A stretch of DNA of 64,000 nt from Candidatus Nitrotoga sp. MKT (GTDB lineage: Bacteria > Pseudomonadota > Gammaproteobacteria > Burkholderiales > Gallionellaceae): the NCBI GenBank assembly GCA_003402345.1, contig QFXH01000008.1, positions 60,770 to 124,769 of the forward strand, given 5' to 3'. The position numbers and the translations under genes are program-made. This document shows positions 29,454 to 37,607 of the stretch, one piece after another. Position 1 is the stretch's first letter; each line of letters starts with the position of its first letter. The notes beneath the pieces are model-generated. The model was not told where the DNA came from. It made no database searches and was given only the letters and a program-made list of their open reading frames with translations.

Positions 29454-29592
29454 CTAACCATCTCCCTTGCAAATTTCTCATTTCAATATCGATTACGTAC
29501 TACCTTATCAGACAACATTGCTTGGTGTAGCCCAATGTTACAAAGCGGAGGAGAAATACAGACTTAGATTTGATAATTAAGCCGCCGTTTCA

Positions 29593-30519
29593 TTACAGCG
29601 CTCTAGCGATACGGAAACCGATACCGTAGTTCCGGATTGAAGGTTCAATCCATAAGCGAAGGGGCGAGCGCGCGTCCCGAGGGTCGCTATCCCAGCACCC
29701 CCCACGCAGCACACGCCACTGCCGGTTACCTTCGGACATCCAAGCCGTTCCATCATTCGGAGCGCCTTCATAATTTTCATGCCATGGATCCTCCACCCAT
29801 TCCCATGCGTTTCCCAGCATGTCATACAGGCCAAAAGTGTTAGGTTTAAAACTGCCCACGGGCGAGGCACTTTTACAGCTCCACTCACTTTCGCTGTCTT
29901 GACAATTACAATTGTTATGGCCTATCTCATCACCCCAGTAGTATTCAGTCACTGACCCTGCACGACATGCGTACTCCCATTCAGCCTCAGTCAGTAAACG
30001 GTAGGCATGGCCTGTCTGTGTTGATAGCCAACGCACATAATCCTGCGCATCAAACCAATTGATATTAGTTACCGGCAAATCACTGTTAGTCTCTTTAACA
30101 TAACTTAAAACTTCGTGATGCAATTCAGTTGCTTTCGTAGGAGTTTTGAGTAACACTTTGTGAGGCCCACGAATTGTTCCTGTACCCGCCAAATACCCCG
30201 CCCCAATACCAGGCAATACCTCATCTTCAGGCCGTAACCTCTCGACGAAACGCTTCCATTCCTCTACCGTAACCAGATATTTCCCTACTGCAAAGGGGCG
30301 GGCAAAAGTAACCTTATGTTTTTCAAATGCTTCACCCATGCCATAACTTCCCGCCGGTAGCACCACCATTTCAGGGGTATCCGGTCTATCACGAAATGTT
30401 ATTTTTTCAAACCCCGCTTCCTTCGCCGCCAATATTTGTGCTTGTTGTATTTGTTCCGCCGACCAGCACTCTATACCCACAGACTGGTTTAATTCTTCAA
30501 ATTTTTGCTCGTTTTTCAT
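29593..30519 (-). CDS. SUMF1/FGE-sulfatase-fold protein D (lacks N-terminal domain)
   Basis: 308 residues. ATG 30519 is chosen for its GGAG Shine-Dalgarno; the frame is open to 30633 with unrelated sequence. It begins almost directly at the linker motif 'SVGIECWSAEQIQQAQ' and has the full FGE-sulfatase domain but no PEGA-like domain. An insertion of about 45 residues ('GIGAGYLAGTGTIRGP') lies between the 'EEWKRFVE' and 'LPVTNINWFDAQDYV' motifs. It is the first gene of the array in the direction of transcription. The tail after GGCW ('DSDPRDARSPLRLW') is again divergent, and the formylglycine-enzyme cysteine pair is absent. Confidence 0.85.
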   Translation of the reverse strand: MKNEQKFEELNQSVGIECWSAEQIQQAQILAAKEAGFEKITFRDRPDTPEMVVLPAGSYGMGEAFEKHKVTFARPFAVGKYLVTVEEWKRFVERLRPEDEVLPGIGAGYLAGTGTIRGPHKVLLKTPTKATELHHEVLSYVKETNSDLPVTNINWFDAQDYVRWLSTQTGHAYRLLTEAEWEYACRAGSVTEYYWGDEIGHNNCNCQDSESEWSCKSASPVGSFKPNTFGLYDMLGNAWEWVEDPWHENYEGAPNDGTAWMSEGNRQWRVLRGGCWDSDPRDARSPLRLWIEPSIRNYGIGFRIARAL

Positions 30520-30645
30520 GGTATCTCCGTGGCTTAATATTAGGTAATCGCACGGACTGACAGTCCTGCAGGCACTCGGCCAGAAGTCACAACACAGGGA
30601 AATTATATTTCTTTCAGGACTACGCTTCAGCACCCCTACCGATTT

Positions 30646-30873
30646 TCAGAATAGCCTAAAGTAGCCCTTGCAGTCAACCGCACCAAGGGGTTTATCTGGA
30701 TTGGATTCAACGTTACATTTTGTTCTACCACAACAAGACTTATCCAGCGGAGATGGGTGTTCTAAAGGTGGATTGGTGAGTTTCCTACAGGTGATCACAG
30801 GACAATTCCCGTTCTCAGTTCGATGTTTAAAGAAAAACCGTTCTTTATCTTTTCTAATGCAAGATAGATACAC
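30646..30873 (-). CDS. Small cysteine-rich hypothetical protein (doubtful)
   Basis: A 75-residue frame from GTG 30873 with seven cysteines, four of them in 'CPVITC' and 'KSCCGRTKC'. No Shine-Dalgarno is clear, and the family is not recognised. An overlapping plus-strand frame (30668-31018) is equally unsupported. The Cys pattern is the only reason to keep it. It lies upstream of SUMF1 gene D on the same strand. Confidence 0.25.
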   Translation of the reverse strand: MYLSCIRKDKERFFFKHRTENGNCPVITCRKLTNPPLEHPSPLDKSCCGRTKCNVESNPDKPLGAVDCKGYFRLF

Positions 30874-31067
30874 CGCAACGGATACAAATCAGACAGGCAT
30901 AAAGGAGTTCATCCGAAGTATTGGCCTAGGCCAAATCCATCCGAAATTTTTCGAGTTTGGCGTAGTCAGAGCCAATGATTATTTGAATGGGCTGAATATC
31001 ACCGCTCTCAAGATTTAATGATGTCCTCGATCTCAGGATGATCTACACAGAAATGATATGTTTTTAT

Positions 31068-32210
31068 TCAGGTACGATTGCTCCCCGCCACCATTTTGTA
31101 TTCAAATAAGCGGCATTCAATTGCGCCGTTGAACAGCAGGGTGCGGCGTGAAACGGACAGACGGATGAACTTTGGCATGCGTAAATCGGAAGTGAATAGA
31201 TAGGCATTCCAGCCGCCGAATTTTTTCTTTAGCACGTCGCCCAGCTTTGGGTATAACGCCTGCAGTTCTTCCAAGTCGCCCATGCGCTCGCCATAAGGCA
31301 GATTTGCTACCAGCACGCCATGGTCGGCGGGTGCGGAAATCTCCAGCACGTTCGCTTGATTGAGCGTCACCGCTCCACGTAATCCTGCGTTTTCCAGATT
31401 AAGGTGTGCGGCTTTAAGTTCGTCGCCATATAAATCACTGCCGAAAATCGGTAATGCGCTAACCGGCTTTTGTGCCGCTTGCGCTTGGCTGCGCATCTCG
31501 CTCCACGCGGTGGAGTCGAAATTTTTCAGTTTCTGGAAGGCAAAGCTGCGGCCAATGCCGGGGGCGATGTTGAGCGACATCAGTGCCGCTTCGATCAGGA
31601 AAGTGCCACTGCCGCACATTGGGTCAAGCAGTGGCACACCGGGCTGCCAACCCGTCAGCAATAAAATGCCGGCAGCCAGATTCTCGCGCAGGGGTGCAAC
31701 GTTGGTGTATTGGCGCACACCGCGTTTGAATAGCGCATCGCCGGAAGTGTCGACATACAGCGTCATGCGGCTGGACTCAAGGAAAGCATGGATGCGGATA
31801 TCCGGCGTATGGGTATCCACGCTGGGACGGTCGCCGGTGAGCGCGCGGAATTTATCGCACACGGCATCCTTGATTTTCAGTGTGGCGAAATCCAGACTTT
31901 TCAAGGGGCATTTAATTGCCGTCATGTTGACGCGGATGGTGTGTGTAGTGTCGAACCAATCGTTCCAAGGCAGCGCATAGGCGGTATCGAAAATGTCCTG
32001 CTCGTTGCGGTAATGTGCTATCGCTACGCGCCACAGCACGCGGCTGGCAATGCGGCTGTGTAGGTTGACACGGTAGCTCAATACAAAGGGGCCAGTGAAA
32101 TGCACGCCACCATCGGTGGTGCGTACCTCTTGTGCGCCGAGCGCATTCAGTTCATTGGACAGCATTGTTTCCAAGCCGCGCGGACAGGGCGAAAAAAAGG
32201 TTTCAAGCAT
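31068..32210 (-). CDS. THUMP-domain class I RNA methyltransferase (RlmL N-terminal-half type)
   Basis: 380 residues. An N-terminal THUMP RNA-binding domain (about 1-155) opens with 'FFSPCPRGLETMLSNEL'. The methyltransferase domain has the SAM motif 'LLDPMCGSGTFLIEAALM' and the catalytic 'VANLPYGERMGD', an (N/D)PPY-type motif with Leu in place of the first Pro. Members methylate guanine N2 in 23S rRNA (the RlmL/YcbY m2G2445 activity). The length matches the stand-alone form without the RlmK domain. It is encoded five bases upstream of hemJ in the opposite sense of transcription order: hemJ (32215-32628) comes first, so they may be cotranscribed after it. Confidence 0.88.
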   Translation of the reverse strand: MLETFFSPCPRGLETMLSNELNALGAQEVRTTDGGVHFTGPFVLSYRVNLHSRIASRVLWRVAIAHYRNEQDIFDTAYALPWNDWFDTTHTIRVNMTAIKCPLKSLDFATLKIKDAVCDKFRALTGDRPSVDTHTPDIRIHAFLESSRMTLYVDTSGDALFKRGVRQYTNVAPLRENLAAGILLLTGWQPGVPLLDPMCGSGTFLIEAALMSLNIAPGIGRSFAFQKLKNFDSTAWSEMRSQAQAAQKPVSALPIFGSDLYGDELKAAHLNLENAGLRGAVTLNQANVLEISAPADHGVLVANLPYGERMGDLEELQALYPKLGDVLKKKFGGWNAYLFTSDLRMPKFIRLSVSRRTLLFNGAIECRLFEYKMVAGSNRT

Positions 32211-32214
32211 ATAT

Positions 32215-32628
32215 TTATACAGGTTTGACGATTACAAGAATGATGATGGCAATCATAAGCAGCACTGGAAATTCATTGAACCAGCGGTAGAAAACGTGGC
32301 TGCGCGTGTTGCGATCGGTTTTAAAATCGTTTAGCAGCTTGCCGCAATAGACGTGGTAGGCGATCAACACTAATACCAGTGTGAATTTGATGTGCATCCA
32401 TCCGCCGGTTACGCCATAACCGATCCACAGCCATAATCCAAAAATGACAGTCAGCATGCCGCCTGGCGTCATGATGCCGTAAAACAATTTACGCTCCATG
32501 ATTTTGAATCGATCGATGCTGGTTTTATCTGTGCTCATGGCGTGATACACGAACAGACGCGGCAGGTAGAACAAACCCGCAAACCAGGTAACCATAAAAA
32601 TCACATGTAACGATTTAATCCATAACAT
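32215..32628 (-). CDS. hemJ: Protoporphyrinogen oxidase HemJ
   Basis: 137 residues, four membrane helices. The family signature is present: 'KSLHVIFMVTWFAGLFYLPR', the conserved His in the first helix, and 'MHIKFTLVLVLIAYHVYCGK' in the third. HemJ oxidises protoporphyrinogen IX to protoporphyrin IX in the membrane. It complements the hemCD genes at 19-21 kb, though it is encoded apart from them. The 97 bp upstream of its start, to the hydrolase stop at 32726, can hold a promoter. Confidence 0.93.
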   Translation of the reverse strand: MLWIKSLHVIFMVTWFAGLFYLPRLFVYHAMSTDKTSIDRFKIMERKLFYGIMTPGGMLTVIFGLWLWIGYGVTGGWMHIKFTLVLVLIAYHVYCGKLLNDFKTDRNTRSHVFYRWFNEFPVLLMIAIIILVIVKPV

Positions 32629-32725
32629 AATTTATTTATTTTTAAAGGGGCAGGTATAAATTCAAAACCCTAAGTGGGGCAAAGAACGTAAAAGAAGCGA
32701 TAAAATTTACTGAGCAATGCCCTGG

Positions 32726-33340
32726 TCATAGCGCTTGCCCCATGAAATTGCGACGTACAATTTCTTTTAGCTGATCCAAACATCCATGGAAAAAATGCAC
32801 CGCGCCCGGTAATACTACGATAGGAAGGCGCTGCGGGCGCGCCCACTGTATAACGTTTTCCAACGGGACAACTTCATCTAGCTCACCGTGTACCAATAGT
32901 GTGTTGTGCGGCACGGGCGGCATTGGATAACGCGTCACTGCCGGTGCGATCAGCACCAGTTGACGCGGAGGTAATTGCTGTGCCGCGCGCGCCTGCACAT
33001 AACCCCCGAAGGAAAACCCTGATAGGATCAACGGTAGGTCGCCGTATTCGCTCAACGCATAGTGCGCTACGGTGAGCGCATCTTCTACCTCGCCATTGCC
33101 GTTATCAAACTCGCCGCTGCTGGCACCGACGCCCCGAAAATTGAAGCGCAACGCGGCGAATCCTAATTCGGCAAAAGTCTTGGCCAGTGTGGTTACTATC
33201 TTGTTTTCCATCGTGCCGCCCATAGTGGGCAGTGGATGCGCTATCACCGCAATAGCATGCGGTGCAACATCCGGTATATGCGCCACAACTTCTAGCGTGC
33301 CCGCCGGGCCAGGTATAGAAACCTTTTCTATTCTGGGCAT
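32726..33340 (-). CDS. Alpha/beta hydrolase (short COG2945-type)
   Basis: 204 residues. The nucleophile elbow is 'GFSFGGYVQARAA' (Ser in GFSFG). An Asp in 'VHGELDEVVPLE' and a His in 'AVHFFHGCLDQLK' complete the triad. 'AHPLPTMGGTMENKIVTTLA' and 'LRFNFRGVGASSGEFD' are typical of this bacterial serine-hydrolase group. Substrate unknown. The start codon overlaps the stop of the upstream ferredoxin gene (TAATG), so the two are coupled. Confidence 0.86.
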   Translation of the reverse strand: MPRIEKVSIPGPAGTLEVVAHIPDVAPHAIAVIAHPLPTMGGTMENKIVTTLAKTFAELGFAALRFNFRGVGASSGEFDNGNGEVEDALTVAHYALSEYGDLPLILSGFSFGGYVQARAAQQLPPRQLVLIAPAVTRYPMPPVPHNTLLVHGELDEVVPLENVIQWARPQRLPIVVLPGAVHFFHGCLDQLKEIVRRNFMGQAL

Positions 33341-33651
33341 TAAATTTTCAGGCGTTCTACCACTCGGCCATGCTGCAAGTGTTCAACGATGATTTCGTCG
33401 AGGTCGCTTTCATCCATATAGGTGTACCACACTCCTTCGGGATAGATCACCAATACAGGGCCGTCATCACAACGATTCATGCAGCCTGCCGAGTTGATAC
33501 GGATACGATTTTCTTCATTAGACAATCCAAGCATTTGGATTTTATCTTTAACATAGTCGCGCATCCATTGTGCATTAATATTATTGCAGCACTCCGCGCC
33601 TTCTTCGCGCTGGTTGGTGCAAAAGAAAACGTGCTTTTGATAGTAGCTCAT
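33340..33651 (-). CDS. Thioredoxin-like [2Fe-2S] ferredoxin
   Basis: About 103 residues. 'HVFFCTNQREEGAECC' and 'INSAGCMNRCDDGPVLVIYP' supply the cysteines of the thioredoxin-like [2Fe-2S] ferredoxin family (also found in NuoE and Shethna-type proteins). Electron donor and acceptor are not evident. The start at ATG 33651 is preferred; the frame extends four codons further. It is translationally coupled to the downstream hydrolase through a TAATG overlap. Confidence 0.88.
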   Translation of the reverse strand: MSYYQKHVFFCTNQREEGAECCNNINAQWMRDYVKDKIQMLGLSNEENRIRINSAGCMNRCDDGPVLVIYPEGVWYTYMDESDLDEIIVEHLQHGRVVERLKI

Positions 33652-33688
33652 ACAAGACCCCACAAGAAAAAATTTTAATTATACAACC

Positions 33689-34765
33689 TTATGGTTGTGT
33701 GCTTTTAACGCGCCAAAGATAGCCGAGCATAAGAAACGGAAACACTAATGCAATCGTTTGCGATAAGCCATTGTAGTTCAGTAGGTGGCCGTAATTCCAT
33801 TGGTACAGGCGCATGGCGGCAGAAGGCTCACCGTTATCTAATATCCAATGCGCCAACACCCAATAACCTAGCGCGGCCAGTGCGGCACATTTCGATAGCT
33901 GCGTGCGGGATAGCCGGCTGGCGGCAATCACTAGCAGCACACCCGCGAAAATGCCAAGCATGGCTTCACCGTTTAGCCATAACAGCAATGCCCATGATTT
34001 GAGTAGTATGGCTGCGGCGGTGAATTTGGCCACTGTCACTGCACACAGTATTAGCAGCAGCGTGCTTGCCGCTTGGCGGCGTATGCGCAACAAGGTTAGC
34101 AGTAACATTCCCAGCATCAGCATGTTGAGCAGTACTGCCATGCTTTCCATCCAATTAAACGGTTCAGGTTGCACCACGACGAAGGGCGCCCGCGCCACTT
34201 CGCTAATGAATACATTGCCCAGCATGGGCAGCGAAGGATTGACTTGCGCGAACATCCACAGCGCCACCAACGCCAAGCCGAAATCCACTTCTCTTCCACC
34301 ATGGAATATACGTACACGCCAATGCGTCAGGTGCAGGGCAAACCATTCACGCGGCGCAATGCTCACTGCCAAAAGCGCGCCTACTAACGCGCCGCTACTG
34401 TTAGCAAGCAAATCGAGATTGGAACTAATACGTACAGGCAAATACATTTGTGCGTATTCCATCATGGCGGAAAGTAGTACTCCGCCCAACGTAGCAAGCA
34501 GTACAGTCCAACTTACGTTGAAGCGCACGCGTAGTGCCAACCCAAGCAACAGCCCAAACGGTAAATAACCTAACAGATTAGCGGCGGCATCAAACCAAGT
34601 GTATTGCAACCATAACGGCCAAGCCAATACAGTGGAAAATTCCAACCCCTGCCCTTGCCAGCCTGAAAACGGCGATAAGCTGGCATACACGATGAACAGT
34701 GCATAACCTGTAGCAAGGTAACTGCGCAGACGCGCGCGGGAAGAAGTAACGATGGTTTCTTTCAT
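33689..34765 (-). CDS. VanZ-like membrane protein
   Basis: 358 residues from ATG 34765; a TTG start at 34786 would add seven. About ten hydrophobic spans. The VanZ core lies in the first 140 residues: 'VYASLSPFSGW', 'NLLGYLPFGLLLGLAL' and 'SAMMEYAQMYLPVRISSNLD', which keeps the family E-x-x-Q-x-x-x-x-x-R-x-x-x-x-D pattern. The C-terminal half is a further membrane block. The function of VanZ proteins outside glycopeptide resistance is poorly known. No clear Shine-Dalgarno. Confidence 0.82.
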   Translation of the reverse strand: MKETIVTSSRARLRSYLATGYALFIVYASLSPFSGWQGQGLEFSTVLAWPLWLQYTWFDAAANLLGYLPFGLLLGLALRVRFNVSWTVLLATLGGVLLSAMMEYAQMYLPVRISSNLDLLANSSGALVGALLAVSIAPREWFALHLTHWRVRIFHGGREVDFGLALVALWMFAQVNPSLPMLGNVFISEVARAPFVVVQPEPFNWMESMAVLLNMLMLGMLLLTLLRIRRQAASTLLLILCAVTVAKFTAAAILLKSWALLLWLNGEAMLGIFAGVLLVIAASRLSRTQLSKCAALAALGYWVLAHWILDNGEPSAAMRLYQWNYGHLLNYNGLSQTIALVFPFLMLGYLWRVKSTQP

Positions 34766-34880
34766 AATCGGATTAAATTTACCCAATTATCTTAATTTTG
34801 CTCATTTATGCCGCGCAACATTTTATCGTGAGGTGGTAGCGCAGTGGTGCAAGTTGCGGCGGAGTCTGATTGGAATTGTT

Positions 34881-35489
34881 CTAATTTTTAGAAGTATCCT
34901 TATGCAATTCGATCAAGCGGAACCAACCGTTCGCAAGTGCAGGTTCATCAGCTAATACCCGTAATCCTGGCACAGCTTCCAGCACATCCTCAAACACCAC
35001 GTCCAGCCGTGTAGCCAGCTGTCCTATCAGGGGGGTTAGGCCACGCCGCACCCAAGCCTGTTCTCCACGGCGCAGGAACTTATCAAAGAGCAAAATATGG
35101 CCACCCGGCCTGAGCACACGCGCCGTTTCTGCCAGACAATATTGCGGTCGCGGTACTACCGCCATGATTAGATGCAGCACTACATAATCGAAACTATCTG
35201 AAGCGAATGGCAAGGCCATGCTGTCCCCCCGCACCCACTGCAAGCGTAATCCAGCCGCTTTTTTCTTTGCCTGCGCCAGCATTGCACTGGTCAGTTCTAG
35301 TGCGGTGTACTCATGGCAGGGCGGTAAAAAAGGGAAGTCTAATCCGGTGCCTGCACCACTAAGCAGCACGCGCGCTATGCCCTGTTGCGGCAATTTTGCT
35401 AGACTTTGCTGGCGCGCGCTACGAGTGGCGCGATCAAGGAAAACATCATAAAACGGGGCGATGAAACGGTAGCTGGTCTTTAGCGACAT
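34881..35489 (-). CDS. Class I SAM-dependent methyltransferase (UbiE/Methyltransf_11 type)
   Basis: 202 residues. It has a SAM-binding 'VLLSGAGTGLDFPFLP' (glycine-rich motif I), motif II 'LELTSAMLAQAKKK', 'FDYVVLHLIMAVVP' and motif 'RVLRPGGHILLFDKFLRR'. Substrate unknown; the family includes quinone and phospholipid methyltransferases. The start at 35489 is four bases after the apaG stop, indicating an operon; a GTG inside apaG (35516) is less likely. Confidence 0.86.
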   Translation of the reverse strand: MSLKTSYRFIAPFYDVFLDRATRSARQQSLAKLPQQGIARVLLSGAGTGLDFPFLPPCHEYTALELTSAMLAQAKKKAAGLRLQWVRGDSMALPFASDSFDYVVLHLIMAVVPRPQYCLAETARVLRPGGHILLFDKFLRRGEQAWVRRGLTPLIGQLATRLDVVFEDVLEAVPGLRVLADEPALANGWFRLIELHKDTSKN

Positions 35490-35493
35490 TGCG

Positions 35494-35877
35494 TTAATGC
35501 AACACGCGCGGGACACTCAATACAAACTGGGGAATGGGAGCGTCAAATTTAGTACCGTCTTCCGCTACCATCTGGTAGCTGCCAGACATAGTACCCACCT
35601 GTGTGGCGAGCACCGTACCACTGGTATATTCGAAACTTTGGCTTGGCTTGAGAACCGGTTGCTCCCCCACAACCCCCTGGCCGCGCACTTCCTGCACATA
35701 TTGGTTGGCATCGGTAATAACCCAATGACGGCTGACCAGTTTGACAGTGGTGTCGCCTTCATTAGTGATGGTGATGGTATAAGCGAAAACGAAGCGATTG
35801 TCAGCCTCATCAGATTGCTCGGCTAAATAATTTACTTCGGTGGTGATTTTTATGTTTAATTTATTGTCTTTTTCCAT
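35494..35877 (-). CDS. apaG: ApaG protein
   Basis: 127 residues, the family length. The immunoglobulin-like beta fold is recognised by 'FVFAYTITITNEGDTTVKL', 'SRHWVITDANQYVQEVRGQG', 'GEQPVLKPSQSFEYTSG' and 'GSYQMV'. ApaG is linked to Co2+ and Mg2+ handling and, in some reports, to nucleotide binding; its biochemical role is not settled. ATG 35877 gives the conserved N-terminus. The frame is open to 36039, but that stretch holds a REP-like repeat. It is followed directly by the methyltransferase. Confidence 0.94.
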   Translation of the reverse strand: MEKDNKLNIKITTEVNYLAEQSDEADNRFVFAYTITITNEGDTTVKLVSRHWVITDANQYVQEVRGQGVVGEQPVLKPSQSFEYTSGTVLATQVGTMSGSYQMVAEDGTKFDAPIPQFVLSVPRVLH

Positions 35878-35971
35878 CGCGGTATTACACATCATTTTGT
35901 TCGGTATGACAAGGCTGACGGAGACTTGTACTTTAAAAGCAAAGTGAGTCGCTATAAATCCCGTCACTATA

Positions 35972-36012
35972 TAATCCGGCACGAATTGAACTTGACTGCC
36001 GTTCGTGCTGAG
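35972..36012. repeat. 41-bp repeat, copy 1, continuing into REP-like sequence
   Basis: Identical over 41 bp to 63725-63765. Here it continues as 'cttatcgaagcat', making the familiar proteobacterial REP-like motif 'gtgctgagcttatcgaagca'. It lies in the apaG upstream region. Copy 2 breaks off after ctgag, next to an IS110-type transposase. Confidence 0.8.
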
Positions 36013-36061
36013 CTTATCGAAGCATAAGAAGCCGTTCACATTCTATCCAGGATGGACGCGC

Positions 36062-37471
36062 CTATATGTCCGGGCGATCGATGGTGACCACCACTCTGTT
36101 GCGGGATTTATCAGGCTGGCCGACCGCCTCGAAGCGTTGCCAGCTTACGCCTATCTGGTCGTTCGCCAAAGAAATGACCTGATCGCGCAACTCAGATGTC
36201 CATTTATCCACCAGGCGTATATTCTCGTCTGCTGTTTTTCTGACGCTGGCAAAGCCTTCTATAAACGCTGAGGCGGTCGGGTTTTTCTTCATGTCTTTCA
36301 CAATAGCGGCCACGTCCGCAGCAGCCGTTTTCGGCAGGGTATTGGAATTGGCCATAAAGCCATCGATGGTATAACTTGCCACCCGGACGCGTGGCACGCG
36401 GCGGGCGTTCGACACAATGCCCTTATCGCTGGATTTATCCAAAATAAGGAAATGAGTCCCCCGATCTTCGATCTCCCTGAAGAAGGGCGGCTTTCCTTTG
36501 CCAGGGTCGATCGACACCGAAAAAGTATTGCGGCGGGCGCCGGGATGCCCCAGTTCACCCTCGATAGCGTTTTCCACATCCAGCGCTCTGCCATGCGCTT
36601 CGCCAAAAGCAAATTGCCACGCATTTTCCTTTACTTGCGGATCATGGCCAGCATAGTTTTCGACAATCTCGTGAGCCATTTTTGCTACGCCGGCACCGGG
36701 TACATCCCGTTCCAACGCTACCATCTGGTCGATACGAATCTCTTGTACCGGATTATCATCGAGTGCTTGTGAATTGCCAGGAAACGATCCAAAGCTTACG
36801 CCAGGCTGGTCATGGCCAAGATGGATTTCGGCATCTTGTTTGGGGTCGCCCATAATGGTGGCCAGCTGGCCGGCCAGCACGAACGACTGCGGCTTGAGCT
36901 TCGAAGCCGTAATCGTAACCTCGTGGGTCTTCGGGTCATGCTGCAGGGTAAAGCCGCTGGCCGGCTCGAGCAGGGACAGGGCGGCGCGGATATCCTTCTT
37001 GCTTCCTGTGACCAGCAGCCGACGCTGGATCATGGGTGCGACGCTGCCATTATCCTGCTGCACGACGTGCGCCAGTTCGTGTGCCAGCAAGTGCCTACCT
37101 GCGCCGGTGTGCGGCGCATACTGTCCGGCGCCAAGCACCATGTCGTTTCCGAGCGTATAAGCCTGGGCTCCCAGAGCTTGTGCGGAGCGGGCTGCGCGCG
37201 CATCTGTATGCACGCGCACGCGGCTGAAATCATGCCCGAAACGCGGTTCAAAATAAGAGCGTAGCTCATCGGGAAGCGCTGCGCCGCTAGCAGGGGCAGT
37301 CCCGGCTGCCGGTTGCGTCAAGGGGGGGCCAGACAGGCGTGTGACCCGCTCGGCCAGGTGCTCGGCCTCTTGCTCGTGCAGGTCGGCGGGAGAGCTGACG
37401 GCCAGTTTTGCCACCGGGACAAGTCTCGAGGTTACCGGTTGTTGATTTCCTTTTGGCGCAAAGGTATACAT
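36062..37471 (-). CDS. DUF4157 protein with second His-Glu motif and OmpA-like tail
   Basis: 469 residues. A DUF4157 domain (about 65-145) contains 'LPDELRSYFEPRFGHDFSRV', 'RVHTDARAARSAQALGAQAY' and a zinc-protease-like HELAH (131-135) in 'LLAHELAHVVQQDNG'. Known DUF4157 proteins are often cargo or toxins of extracellular contractile injection systems or carry varied C-terminal domains. A middle region has a second metal-like pattern, 'MAHEIVENYAGH' followed by 'AHGRALDVE'. The last 75 residues ('IEGFAS...NRVVVTID') resemble an OmpA-like fold, weakly. No signal peptide. A Shine-Dalgarno AAAGGA precedes ATG 37471. No injection-system genes are in the window. Confidence 0.75.
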   Translation of the reverse strand: MYTFAPKGNQQPVTSRLVPVAKLAVSSPADLHEQEAEHLAERVTRLSGPPLTQPAAGTAPASGAALPDELRSYFEPRFGHDFSRVRVHTDARAARSAQALGAQAYTLGNDMVLGAGQYAPHTGAGRHLLAHELAHVVQQDNGSVAPMIQRRLLVTGSKKDIRAALSLLEPASGFTLQHDPKTHEVTITASKLKPQSFVLAGQLATIMGDPKQDAEIHLGHDQPGVSFGSFPGNSQALDDNPVQEIRIDQMVALERDVPGAGVAKMAHEIVENYAGHDPQVKENAWQFAFGEAHGRALDVENAIEGELGHPGARRNTFSVSIDPGKGKPPFFREIEDRGTHFLILDKSSDKGIVSNARRVPRVRVASYTIDGFMANSNTLPKTAAADVAAIVKDMKKNPTASAFIEGFASVRKTADENIRLVDKWTSELRDQVISLANDQIGVSWQRFEAVGQPDKSRNRVVVTIDRPDI

Positions 37472-37607
37472 TCCCCATTTTCCTTTTTCGATACAAGCAA
37501 AAACTCAGGGCCAATCAAGCAACATTAAATTCGCGCAATATTACTGGTCGTTCACATTACTTGGCACATCACGGCAGTAGCGCGAGGGTATTTTTACCTT
37601 TATATTT

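Noticed and set aside
25719..30519. Complete diversity-generating retroelement
   Set aside because: No reverse transcriptase, Avd or template repeat is in the window, and codons after GGSW do not show a clear AAC-derived pattern. Kept only as a hypothesis for the array.
30668..31018. 116-codon plus-strand frame
   Set aside because: No family, no clear start signal, composition unlike neighbouring genes; overlaps the Cys-rich minus frame, which is itself doubtful.
37030..37528. Plus-strand frames opposite the DUF4157 gene
   Set aside because: Shadows of a GC-rich coding region; the minus frame has clear domain content.
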